Positions 1 to 9,551 of a stretch of 64,000 nt of DNA are shown piece by piece (within the stretch, counting starts at the first letter, position 1; every line of letters starts with the position of its first letter). Under the pieces are notes generated by a model, which was not told where the DNA came from, searched no databases, and was given only the letters and a program-made list of their open reading frames with translations. The DNA comes from Deltaproteobacteria bacterium (GTDB lineage: Bacteria > Myxococcota_A > Polyangia > Polyangiales > Polyangiaceae), in the NCBI GenBank assembly GCA_016218915.1, contig JACRCQ010000072.1, forward strand, positions 124,001 to 188,000. Reading direction: 5' to 3'. The position numbers were made by a program, and so were the translations under genes.

Positions 1-961
1 GCTCGCGGGTGGCGAGCGTGAGCACGAAGCCTCGCTTGCCGTCCTTGTCGACCGTCTCTCCGACCAGACGGCCCGGGATCTCCTGCAGATACTTGCGATC
101 GTCGCGGCAGGTGAAGATCCCGACGCCCGGTCCGCCGAACTGCGGAGCGGTGGCGAGGGGCTGGCCTTCAGCGACGGCGATGTCGGCGCCGAGGGCGCCA
201 GGCGGCTCCAGGATCGCGAGCGCGTAGGGGTCAGGCGTGACGGTCACGAGCAGTGCGCCGGCCGCATGGACCTTGTCCGCGAGCTTGGGCAGGTCGGTCA
301 CGCACCCGAAGAAGTTCGGGTAGCCGACGATGACCGCAGCGGTCTTGTCGGTGAGACGGGCGCCGAGGGATTCGACGCTGGTGATGCCGTCGTCGCCCAC
401 TTCGGTGCGGACCACGGAGTCGCCTGCGCTGTCCGTGCCCGAGATGTAGGTCTGGATCGTGCGGATCGTGTCCGGGTGCACGCCATCGCACACGATGATG
501 TGATGGCGCTTGGTCAGGCGCTTTGCCATGAGCGCGGCTTCGGCGGCTGCGCTCGCGACGTCGTACATGGAGGCATTGCACACCGGCAGGCCCAGCAGCT
601 CGCTGCCGATGGTCTGGTACTCGAAGATCGCCTGGAGCGTGCCTTGCGCGACCTCGGGCTGGTAGGGCGTGTAGGCGGTGTAGAACTCGCTCCGGAGCAG
701 GATTTGATCGACCGTGGGCGGGATGTGGTGATCGTAGCAGCCGCCGCCGAGGAACGAGAGCATCGCTGCCCCGCGGTTGCGCGCTGCCAGCTCGGTCATG
801 TGGCGCATCAACGACGGCTCGTCGAGCGCGGGCTCCAACGCCAGGGGCCTTCCCAGGCGCGCCTCGACCGGGATGGGCTCAAAGAGCTGGTCGATGTTCT
901 TGACGCCGATGGCGCGGAGCATCTCCTCGATCTCTTGCTGGGTGTGCGGCAGATATCGCAT
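1..961 (-). CDS. gcvPA: Glycine dehydrogenase (decarboxylating) subunit 1, partial
   Basis: The frame opens at an ATG (959-961) preceded by GAGG and stays open to the left edge, so about 320 N-terminal codons are seen and the C-terminus is missing. The protein begins MRYLPHTQQEIEEML, typical of the split P-protein alpha subunit of the glycine cleavage system, with downstream blocks such as LGGGCYDHHIPP, YTPYQPEVAQGTLQAIFEYQ and PQFGGPGVGIFTCR that are diagnostic of this family. With subunit 2 (not in the window) it decarboxylates glycine using PLP and passes the aminomethyl group to the H-protein lipoate. It follows gcvH by 31 bp, the usual T-H-PA order of split-P organisms. The identification is secure; the boundary is an artefact of the window. 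Confidence 0.95.
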   Translation of the reverse strand, partial: MRYLPHTQQEIEEMLRAIGVKNIDQLFEPIPVEARLGRPLALEPALDEPSLMRHMTELAARNRGAAMLSFLGGGCYDHHIPPTVDQILLRSEFYTAYTPYQPEVAQGTLQAIFEYQTIGSELLGLPVCNASMYDVASAAAEAALMAKRLTKRHHIIVCDGVHPDTIRTIQTYISGTDSAGDSVVRTEVGDDGITSVESLGARLTDKTAAVIVGYPNFFGCVTDLPKLADKVHAAGALLVTVTPDPYALAILEPPGALGADIAVAEGQPLATAPQFGGPGVGIFTCRDDRKYLQEIPGRLVGETVDKDGKRGFVLTLATRE

Positions 962-992
962 CAGGGAACCTCGCTCGGATGGGACGAAGGGC

Positions 993-1391
993 TCAGTGGG
1001 CGGAAGCCTTGACGTGCGCGGCGTAGGCGGCCTGATCGAGCAGCGCTTCGAATTCTGCGGGATTGGACGGGGCGATCGCGACCATCCAGGTCTTGTTGCA
1101 GTCTTCGTTGATCAGCTCGGGCTTGTCGTTGAGCGCCTCGTTGATTTTGGTGATCTTGCCCGACACCGGGGCGAACATGTCGCTGAGCGTCTTGACCGAC
1201 TCGATCGTGCCGAAGCTCTTGCCCACTTCGACCGAGTCGCCGACCTTCACGTCGACGTTCACGAGCGTGATGTCGCCGAGCTGCTCGACTGCGAACGCGC
1301 TCACGCCGACCAGGATCTCCTGCCCGTCTTTGCGCGCCCACTCGTGGTCCTTGGTGTACCGGCGATCGCTGGGGAACTCGAGATTGCTCAT
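993..1391 (-). CDS. gcvH: Glycine cleavage system H protein
   Basis: A 132-residue protein of normal H-protein length. It shuttles the aminomethyl group of glycine on a lipoyl arm between the P, T and L proteins. The lipoylation site is Lys67 within GTIESVKTLSDMFAP, a canonical lipoyl-domain turn, and the N-terminal YTKDHEWAR block is also classic. The ATG start at 1391 has a good AGGAGA ribosome site about 7 nt upstream. It lies 16 bp after the gcvT stop and 31 bp before gcvPA, so the three are almost certainly co-transcribed. Nothing is abnormal. Confidence 0.97.
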   Translation of the reverse strand: MSNLEFPSDRRYTKDHEWARKDGQEILVGVSAFAVEQLGDITLVNVDVKVGDSVEVGKSFGTIESVKTLSDMFAPVSGKITKINEALNDKPELINEDCNKTWMVAIAPSNPAEFEALLDQAAYAAHVKASAH

Positions 1392-1407
1392 CCGTGTCTC
1401 CTTGACG

Positions 1408-2526
1408 CTAGGAAGCTCGCTTGTAGAACGGAACCTTGACCACGACTGCGTCCACGGCCTTGCCGCGGCAGTCTACCTTGAACTGCGTGCCGATCTTGGT
1501 CATCTCGGTGGGCAGGTAGCCCAGCCCGATGTTCTTGTTGAGGGTCGGCGAAGGCGAGCCGGACGTGCACACGCCCACCGGCTTGCCCTGCATGTCGAGC
1601 AGCGGGTAGCCGTGACGCGCGATGCCGCGTCCGACCATCTCGAAGCCTGCGATCTTGCGCTTCAGGCCCTGCTCCTTGATCTTGATGAGGGCAGCCTTGC
1701 CGAGGAAGTCGCTGGCCTTGTCGAGCTTGACGATCCAGGCGAGCCCGGCCTCGAGCGGGTTGGTCGTCTCGTCGATGTCGTTGCCGTACAGCGACAAGCG
1801 CGCCTCGAGGCGCAGCGTGTCGCGGCACCCGAGCCCGGCCGGTGAGATGCCGAACGCCTGCCCGGCCTCCATGATCGCGCTCCACACCTTCACCGCATCC
1901 TTGTTCTCGATGAAGATCTCGCAGCCGTCCTCGCCGGTGTAGCCGGTGCGGGCCACGGTGGTCTTGGCGCCTGCAAGCACTGCAGGACGCAGGTTGAACG
2001 AAGGGAGCTTCGCGAGCTCGGGGCCGTCGCCACCGACCTTGGCGAGGATGTCGTAGGCCTTGGGACCCTGCAGGGCCACCAGGGCCGTGTCAAACGTCTC
2101 GTCGCGGAACTCGCAGTGATTGAGCGCTGCCTTGCGGAAGTGCTCGGACATCTTGGCGTGGTTCGAGGCGTTGCACACGACCATCCACTTGTCGGCCGTG
2201 TGACGGTAGACGAGGAGATCGTCGAGGATGGTGCCTTGCTCGTTGCACCCGCAGGTGTACATGGCCTGGCCATCGCCGAGCTTGCTGGCATCGGACGTGA
2301 TCAGATAGTCGACGACCGCACCGGCGTGCTCGCCGGTGAGCAGCAGCTCGCCCATGTGGCTCACGTCGAACATGCCTGCTCGCGTGCGCACGGCGAGGTG
2401 CTCTTCGGTGATACCCTTGTACTGCACCGGCATCTCGAAGCCGGCAAAGGGCACGATGCGTCCGCCGAGCTTCACGTGCTCGTCGAACAGGGGAGTGCGG
2501 CGAAGGGTTTCGTTGGTGTCGTTCAC
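1408..2526 (-). CDS. gcvT: Glycine cleavage T protein (aminomethyltransferase)
   Basis: 372 residues, the normal size for GcvT, which transfers the methylene group from the aminomethyl-H-protein to tetrahydrofolate and releases ammonia. The N-terminus RRTPLFDEHVKLGGRIVPF and MFDVSHMGELLLTG are strongly conserved T-protein signatures, and the C-terminal folate-binding half ends in a GLGYLPTEM-like segment. The start is GTG at 2526; no better in-frame start precedes it. It is the first gene of the gcvT-gcvH-gcvPA unit. The 167-bp leader upstream was inspected for a glycine riboswitch and none could be recognised. Confidence 0.96.
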   Translation of the reverse strand: MNDTNETLRRTPLFDEHVKLGGRIVPFAGFEMPVQYKGITEEHLAVRTRAGMFDVSHMGELLLTGEHAGAVVDYLITSDASKLGDGQAMYTCGCNEQGTILDDLLVYRHTADKWMVVCNASNHAKMSEHFRKAALNHCEFRDETFDTALVALQGPKAYDILAKVGGDGPELAKLPSFNLRPAVLAGAKTTVARTGYTGEDGCEIFIENKDAVKVWSAIMEAGQAFGISPAGLGCRDTLRLEARLSLYGNDIDETTNPLEAGLAWIVKLDKASDFLGKAALIKIKEQGLKRKIAGFEMVGRGIARHGYPLLDMQGKPVGVCTSGSPSPTLNKNIGLGYLPTEMTKIGTQFKVDCRGKAVDAVVVKVPFYKRAS

Positions 2527-2693
2527 GGACCCGATCTACCGCTACGGCACGCCGGTGTCATCCCTCGCGTGGCCGAGAATTCAGGTGGGGGGCGCGTCAG
2601 ACCGAGCCTGTTTTGCGGACAATTCACGCATGGCCTTGTCCTCGGGGCCAAGGGGAGCTTTGCAGCCTCGCTGCCACAAGAGCCACGAAAGCC

Positions 2694-3224
2694 CTACATC
2701 TTCGTTGGATCGATCTTGTCGCCGTTCGGATCGATCCCGTACTGGCGCTTTCGCTCGTCAGGCGTGAGCTCTGGATCCAGGACTTTCGGCTTGGCAAGGT
2801 TGCGCACCACCAGCTCCGTGCCTTCGTTGGTGACGATCACCTCGACACGAATCGGGCGATCGATCGGCTCGCCGATGACCCGGGCGTTCGGGAAAACCGT
2901 TCTCGCCGCACCCAGCTCGATCCCGTCCACCTTGACCCGCTTGCGGACGTAGTTCGCCACCCGTTCGGCGTTGATCCGCCCGACCGCGTTGATTTCGGTG
3001 GGGCTGTTGAACGTGATCTTCATGTCCCGCGGAAGCTTGAGGCCGAAGGCGGATTCCTTTCCTTCGGGGATCTCCTGGGGATCGAGGCGGTCGACGTTTG
3101 GGGCAGGAGCCGACGGGGCAGAGGGGGCTGGCTGCGGACCGGTGTCGGAACGCGAGCACGCCAAGGCGGCTGGCCACGCGAGCGCAGCCAGCAAGGCGAA
3201 TCTGGGGAACGAAGAGCCGTGCAT
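2694..3224 (-). CDS. Predicted lipoprotein downstream of pilY1
   Basis: 176 residues from the ATG at 3224, chosen because it opens directly into a lipoprotein signal peptide (MHGSSFPRFALLAALAWPAALAC) with Ser after the lipidated Cys23; upstream in-frame starts would bury the signal. After a Pro/Ala linker comes a small globular region, residues about 45-155, that contains evenly spaced beta-strand-like segments. I do not recognise the family. It lies 77 bp after the pilY1 stop on the same strand and is probably the last gene of the minor pilin operon, so a role at the pilus or outer membrane is a reasonable guess, but that rests on context only. Confidence 0.75.
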   Translation of the reverse strand: MHGSSFPRFALLAALAWPAALACSRSDTGPQPAPSAPSAPAPNVDRLDPQEIPEGKESAFGLKLPRDMKITFNSPTEINAVGRINAERVANYVRKRVKVDGIELGAARTVFPNARVIGEPIDRPIRVEVIVTNEGTELVVRNLAKPKVLDPELTPDERKRQYGIDPNGDKIDPTKM

Positions 3225-3301
3225 GGGCCTGCTGGGCCGGACCACCATAGCAGCCTGCGCGATGCAGCGCGAGAGCACGCGAGTTCGTCCGTTGCCTGGG
3301 T

Positions 3302-6300
3302 CTACTCGACGATGGCGGCCCACGAGTCGATGACGGAGCCGCCTGGGGGTTGGGCGAGGTTGAAGGCGGTCACCTTGGTGTCCGAGCCTCCGACGGTCTT
3401 GCCGGACTGCACCACGACCTGGAACGGTCCGGGGGTGATGGTGCTCATGGACGAGTGCGTTGCGCCGAACGCGAGGGCAGAGTCGACCACGCTGGGTGCG
3501 CCAAAGCTGATACAGGCAGGCTGCTGGGAAATCCCGACACCGAAGGCGATCGAGCCTGCGTTCTGCACGAAGTACCGGACCCTATCCTTGTCCAGGTCGG
3601 TCGGGTTGTTCTTCCATTCGGGGAACGGTCCATCTGCAGGGGCGGAGGTCGGGTTGGCGTTCGCGTTCTTCCCAGCGTTGATGTAGTGCACGCCCCAGAC
3701 ATAGCTGTAGCCTGCCCTGCAGGAAGCCTTGGAAGCCGACTTCGGGTCATACGTGGTGAAGTAGAGCTTGGAGTTGAACAGCGACAAGGGGCCGAACACC
3801 CGCTCGCCGGCTGCGAACCGCGTCGGTGTCGGCGGGTCCGGCGTAGGAAGTCCCTGGGGAGGATTCGGATCCGGTAGCGGGTCCACTGGCACGTTCGAGT
3901 CCGTGGCGTTCAGATGATTCAGGTACCAGTTCACCTTCGATGTGGCGGTGTTGCCTACCGGCACCTCGGTCAACGACCACACGTTGTACAGCCGTCCGTC
4001 CGCTGAGATGTCGTCCTGCCCGCCGGTCGAGAACGCGAGCGTCACGCGCCCGATGGTGTCGATGGACACGACCGGAGGTGTCTGGATCGGCGATGCCGAT
4101 TGCCAGGTGTAGATTCCGTCCAATCCCAGCCCACCCGTGGGGTATGCGTCGAAGAACATCGTTGCTGCCCACTTGGTCGGGTCGGGGTTGGACAGGTCGA
4201 GACGCCACAGGTGCCCCTCTGCGTCGCCCACATATCCTCGATCCGCGACCGAGCCTGCGCCTGCGGGGTACGACACCAGCTGGCCCACGATCGGGGCGTC
4301 AAACGGAGCGTTGCCGATGCGCCCGGCATCGTAGAGCCCTTGGGGCGCCCGTTTGTCTGTGGCTGCTGGTGTTCCAGGAACGGGACCGTAGCGCAGCGTG
4401 CGCACGACCTCGCCTGTGTCGAGGCGGACGATGGTGATGGATCGTGCGCCGCCGAAGGAGCGAACCGACTGATCCGAAGAGGCGTCCACAGGAAGGTACT
4501 TGCGGGTGACCGCGCTCGGCGTGACCGTGCCGTCGACAGCGCTGATCGAATAGGTCCTGGCGATCGACGTGTTGGTGGGCTGGCCGCCATTGCCGCCGGG
4601 CAGGATGGCCACTGCGTGCTCGGCAGGGGGGTCGGACGAACCGGGCATGGAGAAGTAGAGCGTGGCAATGGAGGGGACGCCGGCGCGGTCGCCGAAGATG
4701 GGGCTGCCGAACTCGTCGGTGGTCAGCTGCCACAGGAAGCGCGGCCCCTTGGTGTACCCTGTCGGCGGCGACAGCGTGCTGTTCTGGTCAGGCCAGCTCA
4801 CATCGAGCGCATAGTATCCGCCGTAGGCTCCGAACGAGCCGAGGAGGATCGTGTACCAGCGAACATCAGCCGGCGTGATCGCGTTCTGGTTGGTACGCGT
4901 CAGGAATCTGCCGGTCGTGGTGTCGAACGCGGTGCCCGCCACATTGCGTACGACGATGGGGCCGTCCAGCAGGTACTTCGACTTTGCGTGATATCGATCC
5001 GGGTACTCCTGGTTGAGCATGCTCAACACGGCAGGCGGCATGAACGACCACATCTCGTTGAGCGTGTTGTCGAGCTTGGTCATGTTGAAGGCGTGGAGCT
5101 GCCCGTCGACCGTAACGGAGTACAAGACGTTCGGCCGTGTTCCGAAGCTCTTCTGGAAGCTCACGTAGGAGTCGTCGCGGATCAGATCGCTGGGAGGGCT
5201 CACGACGACGGGTGGGGAGTGGACCGATGCGCCAAACGCCGAGGTGCGCTTGAACGTGATGTCCGGGTTACCTGCGACTGGAAGGCCGAACTGCATGTCG
5301 AGGAAGCGATCGCGGCATTGGTCCGCGGTTGGAGCTGGCTGAGACGGGGTGGGGAAACAGCATCCGGTCACGCCGCACGTTCCCGATCCGCCGAGGATCG
5401 CCAGAGGATCGACGTTGGTCTTGATCGCAGCAGGGATGCCACTGACCATCTTGGTATTGGGATCGCTCGTGCTCTTGACCCCATAGGTGCCGAGGCGATC
5501 GCCCTGGCCAGAGGGGGGCTTGTACCAGGGGCGGATGCTCCTCTCCGAGTAGATCTTGCCGGTCGTGTCGTCGCCCACCACCGTGTAGAACATACGCGTA
5601 GCGCGGTTGGCGCCTGACGGGCCGTTGACATTCTCGTCGAACTTGTCGCCCGACGAAGCCTCGATGTCCACCAGGGTCGCGGGCAGGGTTCCGACCGGTG
5701 CCGGGCAGGTGTAGCGATGCCGGTTGAGCGAGCCTGCGAGCAGCTGGCCGGTCTCCGGCTTGAAGGACGAATAGAATCGGGCGCCCGGGATGGTGATGCT
5801 CTGGCCGCTGACCTGGGCGAATCCCGCAAAGACCGGGACCGTGCGGCTGCTGTTCTCGTTGGTCGACAGCTTGACGATGTCGTCGACCGCTGCGGTGAGC
5901 TCGCCTTGGGTCTCCACGAAGCGGGCGTGCTGCGTGCCGCCCTTGATGGCGATGCCCTCCACCACGCAGCACTGCGCGAGAGCTTCCTGGGCCGCATCGT
6001 TGATGCAGTAGCCGTACGCGCACTTCTTGGCCGCGCAGCTCGAGTCGCACGCGGTCAGCGTGTTGCACACATTCGGGTTGTTCGTGAACAGCGTCTTGCA
6101 CGTGTCAGCGCCGTTCGACACGCTCAAGCCGATCACGTAGACCGGGATGTTGTTGTTCTTGAGGAACTCGGCTGTGTCCTCGGACTTGGCGTAGGGGCAC
6201 TTGCCTGCAACCGGCGGGGTGCCGGTCGTGTACTCGCAGCCCGGGCGCAAGTCGTAGTTGGGCGCGCCGTCGGTGACCAGAATCACGCGTCGCTTGCGGC

Positions 6301-7456
6301 AGCCCAGCCCGATCGAGGTGGTGAACGACTTGTCCACGAACCCGCCGACATAGGATGTCGTCTCCGCATCCTTGAGCAGGAAGGTCTTGGCGTCCTCGAG
6401 CATCCCCGCGATCGGGGTCTGGCCGAACGGCCGGGCAGCCAGCAGCGCCTGCTGGACGCGATCGTTGGACGCTGCGATCTCCGCAGGCGTGGCATTGATG
6501 GGGCCGAACGGGATCAGGCGCCCTTCCCAGGGCGGAGCGGCCGGGTTGCGAGCGCCGACTTCCCACAGCTTGCCAGCAGCGGTCTGGCTGTCGCATCCAC
6601 CCAGATTGCCGGTGCCTGCTCCTGCCGGGACCGGGGCGTTGTCGGTCCACCAGTTCTCGAAGTAGCTCCAGGTGTCCGCGATTCCACCGGTGTACAGCGC
6701 GTTGTTGCTGCCGCCCTGCACGCCGATGCCGACCTTCTTGGTTCCGCTGTCGTTCCAGTACGGCATGGGGTCAAAGGTCATCAGACCGAAACGGGCCAGA
6801 TCGCGGTACTGATCGATGATCCCGTCTTCGTCCTGGGGATTGAACGTGCCCTGGCAGGCATTGTTGACGCCGGAGAAGTCACCCACTTCGCGCCAGAAGA
6901 TCGGGCCGCCTTCGGTCGGGTCGTTTGGCCAGGCGAACGCGTTGTTGAGCAACGCAGCACGCACCAGGGGCTTCCAGGAGGGCGCAGGTGTGCACGAGGT
7001 GCCCGCAGCAGGACGCGCCACGATGCGGTTGTAGGGCATGAAGTTGTTGGTGTCGATGGGTGCCAGACCGGTGGCAGGGGTATTGCCGAGCGCGAACTCC
7101 TTGGCGAAGAGAGGATCGGTTCGTTGCTGCGCGACGCACGCCATGTTGTTGACCGTGCCGGTGAGCGCGCGAACGATCATCATCCAACGATCCGGCGCGG
7201 TCCACGAGTGGCCCGCGTCTTCGATCATGCTCGCGTTGATGGTGACCGGCTTGGGCGCCGCCCAGGTGCCGCACTTGGGAGGAACGAACTGGCCGTTCTC
7301 GCGGAACGTGGTCAAGCCCATGGAGCCCGACGTGTCGACCAGAAGAAGGATGTCCGGAATGAGGAACTGCGAGTCCTGCGCAAGAGCGTCGCTCGTCGAG
7401 GCCAGCAGCGCGCCTGCTATCAGAACTGACGCGATTCGAACATGTGAGCTGCGCAT
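3302..7456 (-). CDS. pilY1: PilY1-like type IV pilus tip adhesin
   Basis: 1384 residues starting at the ATG at 7456, preceded by GAGGAGAAC and followed by a Sec signal peptide ending near ALAQ (residue 27). Residues about 30-460 form a von Willebrand A domain with the metal-ion adhesion motif DTSGS (Asp41) and the later VTDGAP segment; a Cys-rich insertion lies around residues 380-460. The C-terminal half (about 600-1384) has the beta-propeller repeats typical of PilY1, including GYVGDAEGHLWRLDL. PilY1 caps the type IV pilus with minor pilins and acts in adhesion, mechanosensing and pilus priming. I could not identify the calcium-binding loop known from the Pseudomonas protein. Four prepilin genes immediately upstream support the assignment. 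A longer frame extends upstream to 7633 but overlaps the previous gene and has no signal peptide. Confidence 0.93.
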   Translation of the reverse strand: MRSSHVRIASVLIAGALLASTSDALAQDSQFLIPDILLLVDTSGSMGLTTFRENGQFVPPKCGTWAAPKPVTINASMIEDAGHSWTAPDRWMMIVRALTGTVNNMACVAQQRTDPLFAKEFALGNTPATGLAPIDTNNFMPYNRIVARPAAGTSCTPAPSWKPLVRAALLNNAFAWPNDPTEGGPIFWREVGDFSGVNNACQGTFNPQDEDGIIDQYRDLARFGLMTFDPMPYWNDSGTKKVGIGVQGGSNNALYTGGIADTWSYFENWWTDNAPVPAGAGTGNLGGCDSQTAAGKLWEVGARNPAAPPWEGRLIPFGPINATPAEIAASNDRVQQALLAARPFGQTPIAGMLEDAKTFLLKDAETTSYVGGFVDKSFTTSIGLGCRKRRVILVTDGAPNYDLRPGCEYTTGTPPVAGKCPYAKSEDTAEFLKNNNIPVYVIGLSVSNGADTCKTLFTNNPNVCNTLTACDSSCAAKKCAYGYCINDAAQEALAQCCVVEGIAIKGGTQHARFVETQGELTAAVDDIVKLSTNENSSRTVPVFAGFAQVSGQSITIPGARFYSSFKPETGQLLAGSLNRHRYTCPAPVGTLPATLVDIEASSGDKFDENVNGPSGANRATRMFYTVVGDDTTGKIYSERSIRPWYKPPSGQGDRLGTYGVKSTSDPNTKMVSGIPAAIKTNVDPLAILGGSGTCGVTGCCFPTPSQPAPTADQCRDRFLDMQFGLPVAGNPDITFKRTSAFGASVHSPPVVVSPPSDLIRDDSYVSFQKSFGTRPNVLYSVTVDGQLHAFNMTKLDNTLNEMWSFMPPAVLSMLNQEYPDRYHAKSKYLLDGPIVVRNVAGTAFDTTTGRFLTRTNQNAITPADVRWYTILLGSFGAYGGYYALDVSWPDQNSTLSPPTGYTKGPRFLWQLTTDEFGSPIFGDRAGVPSIATLYFSMPGSSDPPAEHAVAILPGGNGGQPTNTSIARTYSISAVDGTVTPSAVTRKYLPVDASSDQSVRSFGGARSITIVRLDTGEVVRTLRYGPVPGTPAATDKRAPQGLYDAGRIGNAPFDAPIVGQLVSYPAGAGSVADRGYVGDAEGHLWRLDLSNPDPTKWAATMFFDAYPTGGLGLDGIYTWQSASPIQTPPVVSIDTIGRVTLAFSTGGQDDISADGRLYNVWSLTEVPVGNTATSKVNWYLNHLNATDSNVPVDPLPDPNPPQGLPTPDPPTPTRFAAGERVFGPLSLFNSKLYFTTYDPKSASKASCRAGYSYVWGVHYINAGKNANANPTSAPADGPFPEWKNNPTDLDKDRVRYFVQNAGSIAFGVGISQQPACISFGAPSVVDSALAFGATHSSMSTITPGPFQVVVQSGKTVGGSDTKVTAFNLAQPPGGSVIDSWAAIVE

Positions 7457-7484
7457 ATCCGTTCTCCTCAACGTTCCATCTCTC

Positions 7485-8213
7485 TCACTGGAAGATCGGG
7501 CCCACCTTGACGATTGCCCGCGTCGTCTTCGTGCCCGCCGACTGCGCTGCGTACTGATCTTCGGCCGTTGTGCACTGGTTGCTCGTCGACCTCGGCCGCA
7601 CCTGGGCGATGCCGGTGACCACAATCTGAACATACTTGCCCGTCACGCCCGTGCCGCCTTGATCGGTGCCCGTCACAGGTCCTGCGGCACCCGGATCGGT
7701 CAGCTCCACCACGAAGTCGGCCGTCGCATTGCCCGGTTGCTTCTTGGCCAGATCGTACTGCGGACCTGGCCCCAGGCTGCCGCCATCGACGTCGAAGAGC
7801 GCTGCGTTGTTGCCAGACTGCTGCAGGCGATTCTGCAGCTCAGAGGCATACAGGCGGTAGCAGGCCACGACGCCAACGGAGGCGGCATCGATGTACTGGT
7901 TGGAGACGCAAGGCTCTTTTGCCGCGAGCATCTGATCGAGATACGGCTTGGGACCGCCGGTGCCGGTGGTGATCTCGTCGATGGCGGCAAGCGCAGCGTA
8001 GTCGGCCACGAAGCCGGTCTGGGTCGCCTGGCGCGAATAGCCCGAGGTGCGCTGGTTGAGGCCAGCCGACTGCGTGGCGAACACTCCGATCCCGGTCAGG
8101 ACCGTGAGCACCAGCAGCACGATGAAGATCGCCGAGCCGCGCTCTCCCGCACGGGAAACGCGCACGGCGCGGAGCCGTCGTCGAAGCCACTGCAAGCGAG
8201 AGGTCAGTTCCAT
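7485..8213 (-). CDS. pilX: PilX-like minor pilin
   Basis: 242 residues from the ATG at 8213, which lies inside the end of the upstream gene (10-bp overlap), suggesting translational coupling. After a basic leader the sequence RAGERGSAIFIVLLVLTVLT resembles a prepilin cleavage site (Gly26/Ser27) followed by the hydrophobic N-terminal helix; the usual Glu at mature position 5 is absent, as is common in PilX/GspK-type tip pilins. The next segment (QSAGLNQRTSGYSRQATQTGFVADY) matches the PilX N-terminal pattern. Such proteins cap the minor pilin complex. It sits 28 bp before pilY1. Family placement is good; exact orthology to Pseudomonas PilX is not provable by eye. Confidence 0.82.
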   Translation of the reverse strand: MELTSRLQWLRRRLRAVRVSRAGERGSAIFIVLLVLTVLTGIGVFATQSAGLNQRTSGYSRQATQTGFVADYAALAAIDEITTGTGGPKPYLDQMLAAKEPCVSNQYIDAASVGVVACYRLYASELQNRLQQSGNNAALFDVDGGSLGPGPQYDLAKKQPGNATADFVVELTDPGAAGPVTGTDQGGTGVTGKYVQIVVTGIAQVRPRSTSNQCTTAEDQYAAQSAGTKTTRAIVKVGPIFQ

Positions 8214-9550
8214 GCGTCGCCTCGCTGATTCGGAAGCGCTACGTCTGCCACGAGCGTGCGCGCTCGTGCCCATCCCGTGCCGACCGCTACGCGATAGATC
8301 GCGCCATTGGTCAGCGGCGGAATCGGCGCGCCCGGCGTGAGATCCGCTGCTCGGTCCACCTCTCGCGAGCGGGTCACAAGACGCATCTGGACCGAGCGCA
8401 CGGACTCTGGGCCCGTGGCGGGGTTGCCGGGGCTGTAGGGGCCAGCGACTGACATCAACGTCGCTGCGATGGCCGGGGAAGAATAGGGGCAGTATCGCAG
8501 ACCCACCGTGGGCGCCCCACAGCCCGCGACGTTCGTGTTGGAGGTCCAGGCGGCGAATCGCAGATCAACCGCGTATTCGGCCACCACCACTGCGGTCGGG
8601 TCCTGGAAGAAGGCAGGCGCTGCGTTCTGGCCCACGAGGACCTCGCGCCGCACCAGCTCCGTGCGTTGCGTCAGCTCGACCGCCGTGTTCGCAGAGAAGT
8701 CGGTACCGGTCGAGTAGATCGTGTTGTTGTAGTCAACCTTGTTGATCTGCGAGAGGTTCGTGATCCCGTAGTCCACGATGTTGACAACATTGACCTGCGT
8801 GTCTGTCCCGATGCCGTCGATCGAGCACATCGGGTTGGCCCCCTGACCCTTCATCGGCAAAGGGAGCGTGGTGGAGATGAACGGCTGGCCCCCGCTCCAC
8901 GAATTGGCTGAGATGACCGAGTAGTGCTGGTGCCCCTGCTTGTCGACGATGCGCAGGATGCGACCCGGGGCAAAGACCGTGGTGAACAGACCACCCGCCG
9001 CACCCACGAATCCTGCGCGGGTCGAAGGGCCGTCGTTGGTGCGGATGTAGACATCATGGCCCGCGGACTGCCCAGGAAGGATCGCCAGAACCGTGAAAGC
9101 CTCGGCTGTGACCAGGTTGCCGACGATGCGGACGGAGTCAGGCGCTTTGCCGTCCGGAAGTGTTGTCACTGCTGGCGCTGTCTTGGAGCCTTCGACAGTG
9201 ATGGACAGCCCAGCGAGATTGCTGAGCTGGGAAGGCCAGTATCCGGGATTGTTGTACTCGCAGATGCGATTGAAGGCCGCATCGCGCGCAAAGTTGGGGG
9301 ACGACATGTACGAGGCGCGCGAGACATCGGCCTGCAGCCTCTGGAAGCCGGCGAGCACGCTCATCTGCGTGCTGGCGATGCGCGCTTCCTGGGCAAAGGC
9401 ACGGGTGGCCTGCTTGGAGAAGCTGAACGCAGCGGTGGCGATGAGCAGCCCGGCGGCCATCGCGACCATCAGCTCCACGAGCGTGAAGCCCGGCGAAGCG
9501 GCTCGGAGCAGGCGATTCGGATTGGTTCTGATGCGACCCATGGCTGTCAT
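8204..9550 (-). CDS. pilW: PilW-like minor pilin
   Basis: 448 residues. A textbook type IV prepilin N-terminus appears at residues 20-40: P-GFTLVELMVAMAAG, with cleavage after Gly21 and Glu at mature position 5, followed by a helix with SFSKQATRAF and a large C-terminal globular domain. The length and the position between PilV-like and PilX-like genes match PilW. The ATG at 9550 is 1 bp after the upstream stop; a second in-frame ATG at 9541 is also possible. The product would be processed by the prepilin peptidase and form part of the pilus priming complex with PilV, PilX, FimT and PilY1. Confidence 0.85.
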   Translation of the reverse strand: MTAMGRIRTNPNRLLRAASPGFTLVELMVAMAAGLLIATAAFSFSKQATRAFAQEARIASTQMSVLAGFQRLQADVSRASYMSSPNFARDAAFNRICEYNNPGYWPSQLSNLAGLSITVEGSKTAPAVTTLPDGKAPDSVRIVGNLVTAEAFTVLAILPGQSAGHDVYIRTNDGPSTRAGFVGAAGGLFTTVFAPGRILRIVDKQGHQHYSVISANSWSGGQPFISTTLPLPMKGQGANPMCSIDGIGTDTQVNVVNIVDYGITNLSQINKVDYNNTIYSTGTDFSANTAVELTQRTELVRREVLVGQNAAPAFFQDPTAVVVAEYAVDLRFAAWTSNTNVAGCGAPTVGLRYCPYSSPAIAATLMSVAGPYSPGNPATGPESVRSVQMRLVTRSREVDRAADLTPGAPIPPLTNGAIYRVAVGTGWARARTLVADVALPNQRGDAWN

Positions 9551-9551
9551 C

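Noticed and set aside
2527..2693. Possible glycine riboswitch upstream of gcvT
   Set aside because: The reverse-complement leader was read for the conserved glycine aptamer cores and none was recognised; a covariance model search would be needed.
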